A DNA stretch of 64,000 bases from Chitinophagaceae bacterium (GCA_020847395.1 JADLCD010000147.1:19204-83203), one strand, 5' to 3'. Positions 25,614 to 35,830 are shown, counted from the stretch's first letter. Notes: generated by a model not told the origin, from the letters alone. Numbers and translations: made by a program.

Positions 25614-26683
25614 ATGACTGCGGATAAAAAGCAAATTCCATTTCTTGACGGGTTTAGAGCCTATGCAATTATACTGGTAATTTGGGGACATCTTAACAAA
25701 AGCTACGTAGCATTCGCCCAACTTGGAGTTACGCTATTTTTTTTGTAAGTGGTTTTTTAATTACAAAGCTATTAATTGCCGAATATCAGACAACCAAAAC
25801 AATCAGTCTTAAAAAATTTTATTTCAGAAGATTCCTTAGGTTATATCCGGCTTTAATTTTAATGCTCGTAATTACCTCAATCGTTATATTAACATATGGG
25901 TATAAGCTAATCATTCCGGAAATAATGGCTGGTTTATTCTATTATACAAATTATTACCGCATTTATTTCTTTGTTCCACTACCTGCAGAAAATTATCCGA
26001 GTCCCGGCCTTTTATGGTCTTTAGCGGTGGAAGAACATTTCTATCTTGTTTTCCCCATACTATTTTTTCTATTCTTTAATTGGGGAAAAAAGAATTTCCT
26101 CAATATACTCTGGGCTTTATTGATTCTTTTTCTACTTCTAAGGGTTTATACCTTTAACACTACAGCTAATGTAGAATTAATGCAAAGGAAAATTTACATG
26201 CTTACTCATTGCCGGGCTGATTCAATTCTGTATGGCTGCGTATCAGCAATCCTTTTATATAAAACAAATTCCTCGTGGTATCAAAACCTACTTCAAACAA
26301 AACAGATATTTTATATTAGCCTTGTTTTATTAATAGGTACACAAGCATTTCCTAATATTTTTTTTCGAAATACTTTCAAGTTTTCCTTTCAGGGAATCGC
26401 TTTTTCATTAATTATTCCAACATTTTTATTTTATTCAAATAAAAACATCTTATTAAAAGCACTCAATAACAAACCTATTGTTTTTATTGGCAGACTTAGT
26501 TATTCCCTATATCTTTTTCATTGGGTAGCGTTAGCTTTTTGCAACCTATATTTTTCTACACGTAGTATTACCTGGTATGCCATCTTTATATTAATAACTG
26601 TTACATTATCCCTGTCTTCATATTTATTTGTTGAAAAGCCATTCTTACGTTTGCGTAAGAAATTTGGATCAAACGCTGTTTAA
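25614..26683 (+). pseudogene. Acyltransferase family 3, frameshifted in a T8 run
   Basis: Membrane acyltransferase (acyltransferase_3, OafA-like), expected to O-acetylate surface glycans. The N-terminal piece from ATG 25614 reads MTADKKQIPFLDGFRAYAII, then VIWGHL with the conserved His, and stops at 25746-25748 after 44 codons. The frame then continues without its own start as FVSGFLITKLLIAEYQ and FYFRRFLRLYPAL, through the multi-helix body (LLWSLAVEEHFYLVFPILFF, FIGRLSYSLYLFHWVALAF) to 26683. One extra T in the eight-T tract ending at 25744 restores LFFFVSGFL. It could be a pseudogene, a phase-variable gene or a sequencing error. A shorter protein could start at ATG 25862 but would lack the catalytic N-terminus. 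Confidence 0.85.
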
Positions 26684-26877
26684 TAATTAAATCGGTTTGT
26701 TAATTGCATACCTATTTTTGGGGTTATCTTATCAAAAAGAGATAATTTGTATTTGACTAAGATTCATCAAATGAAAGGTAGCTATTTCAGCGTGGTACGA
26801 TTTTTAAAAAATTAAAAACATGTTGCACTATTTCGAAATATTTTAGGTTCTCGTGATTTCGTAGTTCAATAAACAAC

Positions 26878-29295
26878 TCATTTAATCAACCCACTCAAAT
26901 CATATTTCTTCCCCTTCTCTGTTTTCAACTCAATCTGTTTGTCAAGATATTTTATTTTACATGTGCCGCCAGCATTAGACAGTAATGATGCGGCTACTAC
27001 CTTGCCATTCTCCCACTTTATATCAACTGTAAATCCCCCTCTTGCACGTAGCCCTTTTACTTCACCATTTTTCCATGAAGAAGGTAATGCGGGAAGCAGT
27101 TCAATAAACGTTTCGTGGCTTTGCAGCAGCATTTCAGCCATACCTGCAGTGCCGCCGAAATTTCCATCAATCTGGAACGGGGGATGCGCACAAAACAAAT
27201 TATCATAAGTGCCTCCGCTGTTTGTCATTTCAACACCACTCGACTTAACAGGGTTTAATAACCGGTTCAGCAGTTTAAGCGCATGATCACCATCGTGCAA
27301 TCTTGTCCAGAAACCGATTTTCATAGCCAGTGACCAGCCGGTGCCGCCATCACCTCTTAATTCAAGCGATTTTTTTGAAGCCATTGCAAGATCAGGCGTA
27401 CTATAATAGGATATCTGGTTTCCGGGGTATAATGCGAACAAGTGTGATACATGCCTGTGTGTTGGTTCAACTTCTTTAAATTCTTCCGCCCATTCCATCA
27501 ATCTTCCATCGCTGCCTATACCAGGCGGCTGAAGATTTTGTAAAGCATAATCAATCTTTGCTATGGTATCATTTTTAATATTGAGCGCTTTTGCGGCTTT
27601 AAGCGTATTGGTAAACAGATCATGAATTACTTCGTGATCATGAGTTGGTCCCATACTTATACTGGCTGTGCTACCATCCGGTGCAATAAAATTGTTTTCC
27701 GGAGAAGCTGCCGGGCCTGAAATCAGCTTTCCTGTCTTCGGATCTTTTACCAACCATTCTGTGTAAAATAAAGCGGCAGACTCAAGCAATGGAAATACTT
27801 TTTGCAGGTATGCTTTATCCATAGTGAAAGCATAATGCTCCCATAAATGCTGGCTCATCCATGCAGAAGCGCCTACATGCAAGCCCCAGCTTGGATGCTC
27901 ACCCGGCGCTGTAAAGCCCCATACATTGGTGATAGGATGCATCACCCAGCCCTTGGCGCGATAATGTATAGCCGCAGTTTTCTTTCCAGGCTCGTATAAC
28001 GATTCAATAAGCGATACAAGCTGCAAATGACTTTCAGAAAGATTGGTTACCTCTACAGGCCAGTAATTCATCTGCACATTTACATCGGTATGATAGTCAC
28101 AGTTCCATGGTGTTTGAATTTTATTCGCCCACATACCCTGGAGGTTTGCAGGTAATGTTCCCTTGCGGGAAGAAGACAGCAATAAATACCTGCCATACTG
28201 GAAATATAAGGCATACAGGTATGGCTCGTTTTGTGTTAGCTTGTTCTTCTGCAATAATTCATCTGTGGGAATATTTGCTCCTCTATTTTCCAGTTGCAAC
28301 GAAACCCTGTTCATAAACGCAGAGAAATCACTAACATGCTTTTGTTTTAATGTTGCGAACGATGTTGATATGGCGGCGTTAGTTCTTTTGCTCAACTCTG
28401 CTTCCCAGTTATTATTTGTATAATCAGGATAATGCAGGCGGTAATTGGTTGCAGAAGTGATTACAAGGGTCGCTTCATTGCTTTTATTAATAACCAGTTT
28501 ATTATCCTTTACACTGATTGTGCCCCCTTTGATCACCGGCGTTACAATTACCTTGTAACGCATGCCCTCACCTCCTTCGCCATTATTCATCACACCAGAC
28601 ATTACCAATCTTTTATTTTCTGTAACCGTAGTAAACCGTTCCGGCCTGTTCATATCCAATACAAATGAAATAGCCCCGGGTTTTGACGCAGAAAGATGAA
28701 TTACCAAAGCCTGAGCCGGATAACTTGAAAACACTTCTCTTTTAAACCGGATGCCGTTTTGTTCATACTTTACAGACGCTATTCCATTCATTATATCAAG
28801 ATCGCGATAGTAGTTTTTGTAATCGTCTTTTGTGTTGGTATTAAAATCTATCCATACATCTCCCAATGTTTGATAACAACCGAAAGGCGCTGTTGACCCA
28901 TTGCCATTTCCGGAACCTTTGCCTTTGCATATCTGCGTTTTATTGGTTAATGCAGTAGCCTCTTTATATTTTCCTGCAAATAATAGATTCCTTATTTCCT
29001 GCAGGGAAGCGTACGCATCCGGATTATCATTATCCGCCGGGCTTCCGCTCCAAAGTGTTTTATCATTCAGTTGCAGACGTTCTTTATTTACATCACCGAA
29101 AACCATTGCACCTATTGAACCATTACCTACGGGCAATGCTTTCAGCCATTCTTCATCGTTTTTCCAACCTTCATTTGCATCTTTTACCGAGGCATCTGCA
29201 GGTTTGGTATACCAGAGCTTATATTGATCATTTTTTTGTGCGCATACTACTATCGAAAAACAAACACAGTAAATTATAAGAAGAGATCGTTTCAT
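26878..29295 (-). CDS. Secreted GH95 alpha-L-fucosidase-type enzyme
   Basis: 805 residues with a signal peptide (MKRSLLIIYCVCFSIVVCAQ). The N-terminal GH95 beta domain starts LWYTKPADASVKDANEGW, then LPVGNGSIGAMVFGD and LNDKTLWSGSPADND. The (alpha/alpha)6 barrel carries NCDYHTDVNVQMNYWPVE, with the conserved Asn pair that activates water in this family, SPENNF with the likely acid Glu, and IDGNFGGTAGMAEML. Family members release alpha-1,2-fucose (inverting) or related L-galactose from glycans. It probably acts in the periplasm or outside. It is divergent from the DUF1080 gene across a 153-bp promoter region. Confidence 0.95.
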   Translation of the reverse strand: MKRSLLIIYCVCFSIVVCAQKNDQYKLWYTKPADASVKDANEGWKNDEEWLKALPVGNGSIGAMVFGDVNKERLQLNDKTLWSGSPADNDNPDAYASLQEIRNLLFAGKYKEATALTNKTQICKGKGSGNGNGSTAPFGCYQTLGDVWIDFNTNTKDDYKNYYRDLDIMNGIASVKYEQNGIRFKREVFSSYPAQALVIHLSASKPGAISFVLDMNRPERFTTVTENKRLVMSGVMNNGEGGEGMRYKVIVTPVIKGGTISVKDNKLVINKSNEATLVITSATNYRLHYPDYTNNNWEAELSKRTNAAISTSFATLKQKHVSDFSAFMNRVSLQLENRGANIPTDELLQKNKLTQNEPYLYALYFQYGRYLLLSSSRKGTLPANLQGMWANKIQTPWNCDYHTDVNVQMNYWPVEVTNLSESHLQLVSLIESLYEPGKKTAAIHYRAKGWVMHPITNVWGFTAPGEHPSWGLHVGASAWMSQHLWEHYAFTMDKAYLQKVFPLLESAALFYTEWLVKDPKTGKLISGPAASPENNFIAPDGSTASISMGPTHDHEVIHDLFTNTLKAAKALNIKNDTIAKIDYALQNLQPPGIGSDGRLMEWAEEFKEVEPTHRHVSHLFALYPGNQISYYSTPDLAMASKKSLELRGDGGTGWSLAMKIGFWTRLHDGDHALKLLNRLLNPVKSSGVEMTNSGGTYDNLFCAHPPFQIDGNFGGTAGMAEMLLQSHETFIELLPALPSSWKNGEVKGLRARGGFTVDIKWENGKVVAASLLSNAGGTCKIKYLDKQIELKTEKGKKYDLSGLIK

Positions 29296-29421
29296 ATAAA
29301 CGTTTTGAAGATGAAAAATACACTATACCTGTGAATAACAGATAAGCAAAAAGATATTTTCCCAATTTTCGCGTACAGCAGGTCAACACAGAAATAAGCA
29401 GCGGGGAAAATAAATTTTCGA

Positions 29422-29438
29422 GTATATTTAGTATATAC
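29422..29438. promoter_or_regulatory. Small inverted repeat before the DUF1080 gene
   Basis: GTATAT, 5 nt, ATATAC (29422-29438), ending 10 nt before the ATG at 29449 in the divergent GH95/DUF1080 region. It could be an operator but is AT-rich enough to be chance. Confidence 0.25.
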
Positions 29439-29448
29439 TTCCTCCATC

Positions 29449-30063
29449 ATGAAAAATAATATACGACTGGTTATGATTGCAGGAATCTGCATCGTCAATA
29501 TACACGCTTCTTCAGCACAAAAATGGATCAATCTTTTTAATGGTAAGGACCTGACCGGCTGGCATGCTTTGCCGGGTGGTAACTGGAAAGTAGAAAAAGG
29601 AGTTATTGCCGGCACCAGCACGGCTGATGAAAAAAAACACGGGCTGCTCTTAACCGACAGCGTATTCGGGGATTTTGAAGTGGAGATTTCATATAAAGCC
29701 GTAAAGGGTAATAGCGGGCTTTATTTCAGAGCTGAAAAAGTGCAGGATGATGTGGGTGTATATGGTTTCCAGGCAGAGATTGATCCTGAAAAAGATGCAG
29801 GCGGTTTATATGAAACCGGCGGCAGAACATGGGTGGTAAAACCAACACCTGAGCAGGTTAAAACATGGTATAAACCCAATCAATGGAATACAATGAAGGT
29901 ACGCGCTGTTGGAAAAGATATAACCGTTTGGGTAAATGGTAAAGAAACGGCAAAACTCACCAATGATCCGGGAAGAACAGCAGGCAGGATCGGTTTGCAA
30001 TTACACGGCGGTATGGACATGGAAGTATATTTTAGAAAGGTAAGGATAAGGAATTTGGAATAG
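29449..30063 (+). CDS. Secreted DUF1080 (3-keto-disaccharide hydrolase-like) protein
   Basis: 204 residues with an N-terminal signal sequence (about 1-24, ending near HASSA). A single concanavalin-like DUF1080 domain follows: WINLFNGKDLTGWHAL at its start, NWKVEKGVIAGTS, FGDFEVEISYKAVKGNSGLYF and IGLQLHGGMDMEVYFRKVRI at its end. Some members hydrolyse 3-keto-glucosides; others only bind glycans. The gene is divergent from GH95, so the two may be co-regulated. A 53-bp hairpin follows at 30091. Confidence 0.92.
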   Translation: MKNNIRLVMIAGICIVNIHASSAQKWINLFNGKDLTGWHALPGGNWKVEKGVIAGTSTADEKKHGLLLTDSVFGDFEVEISYKAVKGNSGLYFRAEKVQDDVGVYGFQAEIDPEKDAGGLYETGGRTWVVKPTPEQVKTWYKPNQWNTMKVRAVGKDITVWVNGKETAKLTNDPGRTAGRIGLQLHGGMDMEVYFRKVRIRNLE

Positions 30064-30090
30064 TTGTCAGCCGTCAGCTATCAGCAATAA

Positions 30091-30143
30091 AAACCTATAA
30101 GGTTTGCAGCCCTGCAATGCTGCCCGGCAAACCTTATAGGTTT
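30091..30143. repeat. 53-bp hairpin repeat, copy 2
   Basis: 51 of 53 bases equal the copy at 7168-7220. It lies between the convergent DUF1080 and TonB-receptor genes. The rest of the 272-bp gap (30144-30335) shows nothing recognisable. Confidence 0.8.
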
Positions 30144-30335
30144 CCGTTTGATTGTCGATTGCTTTAGGTTGTGAGAGCAATTATTTTTCCCTTGGTTCGT
30201 CATATTCTATTCTTCGCTTCGGTAAAAGATGCACAATGATATACAGATGAACGGAGCGTCGCCAATGTTGCCCATTAGGGTTATGCCGTTGGCTATAAAA
30301 TATTTTCGGTTATACTATAACGTTATTTTACCGGT

Positions 30336-32798
30336 TTATGAATCGCCCTGCAATGTTTCCTTAACTTTTTTCTTTGCCTGGCGAAGCCTGTAATTAAATG
30401 TAAGGTTTACCTGGCGAAGCCGCCCCTGCGAATTGCCGACAATATAAAAATTAGATCCTTCAATCACTGAACGATATTTTCGGGAATTGAATACATCAAT
30501 CACATTCAGCGTCAGCGTTGCATTATTCTTCATAATATCCTTACTAACAGCGAGGTCTAAAGTAGCAAGCGACTTTCGTTTACCCTGCGGTGTTTGTTGC
30601 GGGGCCTCATAATTGCCCCTTAACTGAATATCTGTATTCTTCCAGACAGTTATTCTTGATAACAGGCGGAATAACCAGCTATAGGTATCGCTTTTAAATT
30701 CATCATCAAGATTACTTCCGTCGGTAATTGCGCGGAAGAAATTAAGGCTTCCATCAACCTTCCACCAGTTCCATGGTGAATATGAACCCGTGAATTCTGC
30801 ACCAAATGAATTTTCGGTTGCAAGATTTTCAGGTAATGAAATGGTATTGCCATTTTCATCCACGCGGCGTACAGTCATTATTTTCCCTTTTGTGTTCCTG
30901 TAATATAAGGATGAGCTCACTGAAAATTTACTGAGGTATTTGATATGTCCTATCTCAAAAGCATGAGTGAACTCAGGGTTCAGGTCAGGGTTGCCGCTGA
31001 AATAATTCCGGTTATCGCTGTAGGTCATGAACGGGCTCAGGTCATTATACTGCGGACGCCTTATCCTTCTGCTATAACTCAATTGTATGGCATGCCCTTC
31101 AGGCAAATCATACGTTAGGTGTATGCTCGGAAAAAAGTTCGCATATTTTCTCGGGTTTACCTGGTTGGTTTGTTTTAGCGTGGTAGTAACGTTTGTTAGC
31201 TCGCCCCGAACACCAAGCTGGTAAGAAAACTTCTTAACCTTGTTGCTTACAATGGCGTATAGTGCGTGAATATTTTCATTGTACACAAAATCATTGGTGA
31301 GCCCCGGCACTTCAAACCAATTGTTATCTTCCTGGCGTTGTGTAACAGTATAGTTGTTGGTCATATCCCTGAAACTGGTACGTATACCAGTTTCAAATTT
31401 TCCTTTTTCGCCAAAAGGTTGAATGTAATCTATCTGCGCCAGGTATTGTTTTTCGGTTTCATCATTTAACGCACGTTGCAGGAGATACGGAATGCCGGAA
31501 GAACTTCCATCGGGCTTATATACATTCTGCCCGAAATACTGATCAGAGTTTTCCCAATTGTCGAGATAACGGATATCTGCAATCAACTCATGACCTTCTC
31601 TTTTGAAAACGCGTTTGAAATTCAATGAGTATTCTGAGTTAGGTTCTGTTTCTGTTTCATCCTGCGTACGGTATGTAAGCGCAGTAGGTGTTTTTATCGT
31701 TCCGAGATAATCATGATAATAAATATCAGAAAACCTTTTACCCTTACTGATACGGTAAGTGTATGCAGCGGTCAGGATATTTTTTTCATCAAAATAATAA
31801 TCAAGCCCGGCTCTTGCGGTATTGTATAATCCTTTGAGGTGGTGTTCCATATTTTTTGTGCTGATGAACACACTGTCATTGCGATAAAATTCCTGGTACT
31901 GATCATTTTTGCCCGGTGCATTGCGGTAGGAAGCCGTATAGTTTACGAAAAAATTAAGGTTGCGGCGGCGATAGTTAACATTCGCAGCTAAACCGAAGTT
32001 TTCCGGGTAGCCTGCAATCACATCAAACGATCCGTTAAAGCCGTCTCTTTTCTCTTTTTTCAAAATAATGTTGATAATGCCACCCATGCCTTCCGCTTCA
32101 TATCTTGCTGATGGATTTGTGATGATTTCAATACGATCAACCATGCTGCCCTGCAATTGCTGCAAACCGCTGCCGCCTTTTATACTTACCAGTCCTGAAG
32201 GTTTGCCATCAATCAATATCCTCACACTATTGCTTCCTCTAAGGCTTACATTACCGTCAACATCCACGGCCACGGATGGAACATTGCTCAAAATATCAGC
32301 GGCGGTTCCCCCGGCATTGGCAAGGTCCTTTCCAACATTAAATATCTTCTTATCGAGGGAAAGCTGCATACTGCTTTTTTCTGCACGTACCAATACTTCG
32401 TCCAGCGTTTTTGTTGAAGCGGTTAATTGTATGGTACCAAGCTTATGATTCGCATGATCAGCAGATAAATTTATGATTGGCGACCTGTAGGAATCGTAAC
32501 CGATAAAATCAATTTCTATAAAATATTTGCCTGCGGTTGTATTGATAGAAAATTCACCATTTTCCGAAGTATTAACAGCAGTTATTGCCACGCTATCTCC
32601 CTGTTTAAATAAGCTCACTGTTGCAAATCCCAGTGTTGTATTATGTGAGGCTTCAACAACTTTGCCGGTAATAGTATATACGGCTTTTGTTTGGGCCGAG
32701 GTTTGAATAAAGGAAATAAGTACGAGAAATAAAAGCACACACGTTACTTTTTTTGAGTATAACAAAGTATACGCAGGCATCGGTAGTAAATATCTCAT
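30336..32798 (-). CDS. TonB-dependent receptor, OMP_b-brl_3 type
   Basis: 820 residues from ATG 32798. The signal peptide is at about 15-36 (CVLLFLVLISFIQTSA). It has a CarboxypepD_reg-like domain (YTITGKVVEASHNTTLGFAT), a plug (KDLANAGGTAADILSNVPSV, DGNVSLRGSNSVRILIDGKP, GMGGIINIILKKEK) and a long outer-membrane barrel whose mid part carries RRIRRPQYNDLSPF and NPDLNPEF, typical of this Bacteroidota family. It ends in LRQAKKKVKETLQGDS rather than an aromatic residue. The substrate is unknown and no SusD-like gene is nearby, so it is not a classical glycan importer pair. Confidence 0.92.
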   Translation of the reverse strand: MRYLLPMPAYTLLYSKKVTCVLLFLVLISFIQTSAQTKAVYTITGKVVEASHNTTLGFATVSLFKQGDSVAITAVNTSENGEFSINTTAGKYFIEIDFIGYDSYRSPIINLSADHANHKLGTIQLTASTKTLDEVLVRAEKSSMQLSLDKKIFNVGKDLANAGGTAADILSNVPSVAVDVDGNVSLRGSNSVRILIDGKPSGLVSIKGGSGLQQLQGSMVDRIEIITNPSARYEAEGMGGIINIILKKEKRDGFNGSFDVIAGYPENFGLAANVNYRRRNLNFFVNYTASYRNAPGKNDQYQEFYRNDSVFISTKNMEHHLKGLYNTARAGLDYYFDEKNILTAAYTYRISKGKRFSDIYYHDYLGTIKTPTALTYRTQDETETEPNSEYSLNFKRVFKREGHELIADIRYLDNWENSDQYFGQNVYKPDGSSSGIPYLLQRALNDETEKQYLAQIDYIQPFGEKGKFETGIRTSFRDMTNNYTVTQRQEDNNWFEVPGLTNDFVYNENIHALYAIVSNKVKKFSYQLGVRGELTNVTTTLKQTNQVNPRKYANFFPSIHLTYDLPEGHAIQLSYSRRIRRPQYNDLSPFMTYSDNRNYFSGNPDLNPEFTHAFEIGHIKYLSKFSVSSSLYYRNTKGKIMTVRRVDENGNTISLPENLATENSFGAEFTGSYSPWNWWKVDGSLNFFRAITDGSNLDDEFKSDTYSWLFRLLSRITVWKNTDIQLRGNYEAPQQTPQGKRKSLATLDLAVSKDIMKNNATLTLNVIDVFNSRKYRSVIEGSNFYIVGNSQGRLRQVNLTFNYRLRQAKKKVKETLQGDS

Positions 32799-32946
32799 CA
32801 AGCTGGTTTAAGCAATTATTGGTTATTAAAGGCAATAAAAATACTTAAAACCGGTGAGTGTAGCATCCTGTGCTTTCTGGTAGTATTTTAAACCCAGCTT
32901 AAAATCAATTTCTTTTTCAGCACATATACATTTATAAACCATAACA

Positions 32947-32976
32947 AAAAATGCGAAGCTCCTGCTTCGCATTTTT
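32947..32976 (-). terminator. Intrinsic terminator after trpB2
   Basis: AAAAATGCGAAGC, loop TCCT, GCTTCGCATTTTT: a perfect GC stem extended by A/T pairs, with a T-rich tail on both strands. It sits 23 nt past the stop codon of the minus-strand tryptophan synthase gene and before the receptor gene. Confidence 0.85.
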
Positions 32977-32998
32977 GTTTAATTATACAATAATCACG

Positions 32999-34360
32999 TT
33001 AAATAACAGGCGTATCCAATTCTGCTAATGAAGCATTAATATCTTCTTTTGCAACTTCATAATCAATGATCTTTCCTGCAAGATAATTTTCGTACGCACC
33101 CAGATCAAAATGTCCGTGACCGCACAAATTGAATAATATTGTTTTTGAAACGCCTGCTTTATCAGCCTGCTTCGCCTGGCGAATTACTTCTGCAATAGCA
33201 TGTGTGGCTTCAGGCGCGGGAATAATCCCTTCTGCTCCTGAAAATAACAATCCTGATTCAAAACATTCGGTTTGATTGATGGCATCTGCTTCAATAATAC
33301 CATCTTTCAGCAATTGGCTCACAATTGCGCCTGCGCCATGATAACGAAGTCCGCCTGCATGTATAGGCGAAGGAATAAAATTATGTCCCAGCGTATACAT
33401 GGGTATTAATGGAGTCATTCCAACAGTATCACCAAAATCATAACGAAATTCACCTCTCGTAAGTTTAGGGCAGGATGTTGGTTCAACAGCTATTGCTCTG
33501 ACTTTTTTTCCACCGGTAAGATTATGCTGTAAAAAAGGAAATGTGATTCCTGCAAAATTTGATCCTCCGCCAAAAGGCGCTACAATTATATCGGGATAGT
33601 CTCCGGCTTTTTCCATCTGTTTTAATGCCTCCAGTCCTATAATAGTTTGATGCATCAATACATGATTCAATACACTGCCCAGTGAATATTTTGTATCAGC
33701 GTTCATTGCAGCTACTTCTACAGCTTCTGATATGGCAATGCCCAAACTACCGGGAGAGTTAGGATCCTTTTCCAATACTGTTTTACCCGCATTGGTTAGT
33801 GTGCTTGGCGATGCATGCACTGTTCCTCCCCAGGTGTTCATCATAATTTTTCGGTAAGGCTTTCCTTCATAGCTTACTTTTACCATAAAAACTTCACAGG
33901 CAATTCCGAAAAGTTTACAGGCAAAACTTAAAGCGCTCCCCCATTGACCGGCACCGGTTTCTGTTGCAATTTTCTTTACCCCTTCTTTCATATTATAATA
34001 TGCCTGGGGAACAGCAGTATTAGGTTTGTGAGAACCTGCAGGACTGACGCCCTCATACTTATAATAAATTTTAGATTTAGTGCCCAACGCTTTTTCTAAT
34101 CCGTATGCCCGATACATAGGTGTAGGGCGCCATATTGAATAGATATCTCTCACTTCTTCGGGTATCTCTATCCATTTTTCTGTACTTACTTCCTGCTTAA
34201 TCAGCTCCATAGGAAAAAGGGGTGCCAGGTCGTCCGGACCAATAGGCTGATGCGTGCCGGGATGCAGTGGTGGCAAGGGTTTATTGGGCATATCTGCCAA
34301 AATATTATACCAATGTGTTGGAATTTCAGATTCCTGTAAAGTGATTTTTCTTTGTGCCAT
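32999..34360 (-). CDS. trpB2: TrpB2-type tryptophan synthase beta chain
   Basis: PLP enzyme joining indole and serine to make tryptophan. 453 residues, longer than TrpB1 as expected for the TrpB2 family. The N-terminal stretch PPLHPGTHQPIGPDDLAPLF and the block WRPTPMYRAYGLEKALG are TrpB2 features. PLP lysine is at about residue 112 in GSHKPNTAVPQAYY; ATETGAGQWGSALSFACKLF and the phosphate loop APFGGGSNFAGITFPF follow. It stands alone, with no trpA or other trp gene, so it may salvage indole rather than work in a synthase complex. Confidence 0.94.
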   Translation of the reverse strand: MAQRKITLQESEIPTHWYNILADMPNKPLPPLHPGTHQPIGPDDLAPLFPMELIKQEVSTEKWIEIPEEVRDIYSIWRPTPMYRAYGLEKALGTKSKIYYKYEGVSPAGSHKPNTAVPQAYYNMKEGVKKIATETGAGQWGSALSFACKLFGIACEVFMVKVSYEGKPYRKIMMNTWGGTVHASPSTLTNAGKTVLEKDPNSPGSLGIAISEAVEVAAMNADTKYSLGSVLNHVLMHQTIIGLEALKQMEKAGDYPDIIVAPFGGGSNFAGITFPFLQHNLTGGKKVRAIAVEPTSCPKLTRGEFRYDFGDTVGMTPLIPMYTLGHNFIPSPIHAGGLRYHGAGAIVSQLLKDGIIEADAINQTECFESGLLFSGAEGIIPAPEATHAIAEVIRQAKQADKAGVSKTILFNLCGHGHFDLGAYENYLAGKIIDYEVAKEDINASLAELDTPVI

Positions 34361-34427
34361 GGCAATAATTTAAGTGGGTTAAGATACTGAAAAGATATAA
34401 GCGGTAAGATGAATTTATTATAAGATT

Positions 34428-35684
34428 CTATCCGAAAGGTAGTTGCATTGACTTTGCTGTTTTAGAAAACCATTTAGGCCCGCTATCTGTCATATACACA
34501 CAATCTTCCAGTCTTACACCAAACTCGCCGGGTATAGCAATAGTGGGTTCAATACTGAAGCACATACCAGGTTGCAGTATTTGTTTATTGCCTTTCACCA
34601 TATTTCCCCATTCGTGTCCATCCATCCCAATACCATGACCGGTGCGATGCGGTAATCCCGGCAATTTATATCCTGGGCCAAAACCCGCATCAACAATTAC
34701 CTTGCGCGCTGCTGCGTCAACACTTTCGCAGGTAGCGCCGTTTTTTGCCGCAACAAATCCCGCAGCCTGCGATTGTTGTTCAAGATTCCATATTTCCAAT
34801 TGGCGCTTTGTTGGTTCTGCACCAAAAACTATTGTTCTTGTAATATCTGCACTATAACCGCCCACCCTGCAACCGCAATCCATCAATACTATATCGCCTT
34901 TTTTAAGTACCTGTGGCTTACTGCTGCCATGCGGTAATGCAGAGGAGGTACCAAAAAGCACCAATGCAAAATCATGCATTGCTCCAAGTGCTCTGTGTTG
35001 TTTTGCAATAATTGCACCCACATCAGCCGTAAACATTCCTTCCTGCATTCCTTTAATCGCTTCTGTTATTGCTAAGGCAGTGGCATCATTGGCAGCCTGC
35101 ATCAATGCTATTTCCGCAGGTGATTTAATGAGGCGGCAGGCAGCGCTAACCGGATCGCCACTTTTGAAATTAAATTTGCCGGATGCTTTTTTAATACCAT
35201 CTACTATAAAAAATCTTACCCGTTCTTCAATAGCAATATCACCACTGCGTATACCCGCATCCGTTAGTGCTTCTGTCATCTTCTTATATGGATTCTCATC
35301 TTCCTCCCATATATAAACTTTGTTACCAACCGTAATATTTTCCCTCAACCGATCTTCTTCAAAAGCAGGGCATACATATACCAGTTCTCCTTTTACAGGT
35401 ATAATAACAACCATCGGTCTTTCACTTTGCCCCCAGCGCATGCCACTGAAATATTCCATTGAAGTGCCTGCATCAAGAATTAGTGCGCCTATTTTTTGCA
35501 CAGCCATTAGCCGCTGTGCTTTTTCAATACGCTGCATCCGCTCTTCAACAGTAATCAATTGTATACCCGGCAATTTGATGTTGCCCATATTATTTTTTTG
35601 TTTATTTGAGAAAGATGAGAACCCGGCAAAAGCACGGCTACCTGCAATTACTGAAATGCCTGTAATAAAACGCCTTCTTTTCAT
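34428..35684 (-). CDS. Exported M24-family metallopeptidase (Xaa-Pro aminopeptidase-like)
   Basis: 418 residues. The N-terminus MKRRRFITGISVIAGSRAFA resembles a Tat-type signal (RRRF followed by a hydrophobic stretch). A creatinase-like N-domain (about 60-190) precedes the pita-bread fold. Metal ligands appear in VLMDCGCRVGGYSADITRT (two Asp), LPHRTGHGIGMDGHEWG (His) and MCFSIEPTIAI / GVRLEDCVYMT (two Glu). The likely role is removal of N-terminal residues preceding proline. It lies 67 nt upstream of trpB2 on the same strand and could share its transcript. Confidence 0.92.
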   Translation of the reverse strand: MKRRRFITGISVIAGSRAFAGFSSFSNKQKNNMGNIKLPGIQLITVEERMQRIEKAQRLMAVQKIGALILDAGTSMEYFSGMRWGQSERPMVVIIPVKGELVYVCPAFEEDRLRENITVGNKVYIWEEDENPYKKMTEALTDAGIRSGDIAIEERVRFFIVDGIKKASGKFNFKSGDPVSAACRLIKSPAEIALMQAANDATALAITEAIKGMQEGMFTADVGAIIAKQHRALGAMHDFALVLFGTSSALPHGSSKPQVLKKGDIVLMDCGCRVGGYSADITRTIVFGAEPTKRQLEIWNLEQQSQAAGFVAAKNGATCESVDAAARKVIVDAGFGPGYKLPGLPHRTGHGIGMDGHEWGNMVKGNKQILQPGMCFSIEPTIAIPGEFGVRLEDCVYMTDSGPKWFSKTAKSMQLPFG

Positions 35685-35830
35685 TGTTTACCGATAGGGT
35701 TTTAAAAATTTTATTGAAGATACTGTGTAATTGTTTATTAAAAATAAGATACAGCATATCAATAAAAGCATGACGGCACATGATGGTATTCCAATATTCA
35801 AATTATACATTTACTTCAAACATTGCCATC

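Noticed and set aside
25862..26683. Separate short acyltransferase gene
   Set aside because: The upstream DNA in the same frame continues the conserved protein back to the T tract, so this is the rear part of one frameshifted gene.
30144..30335. tRNA or small RNA in the gap after the 53-bp hairpin
   Set aside because: No cloverleaf or conserved tRNA boxes found by eye.
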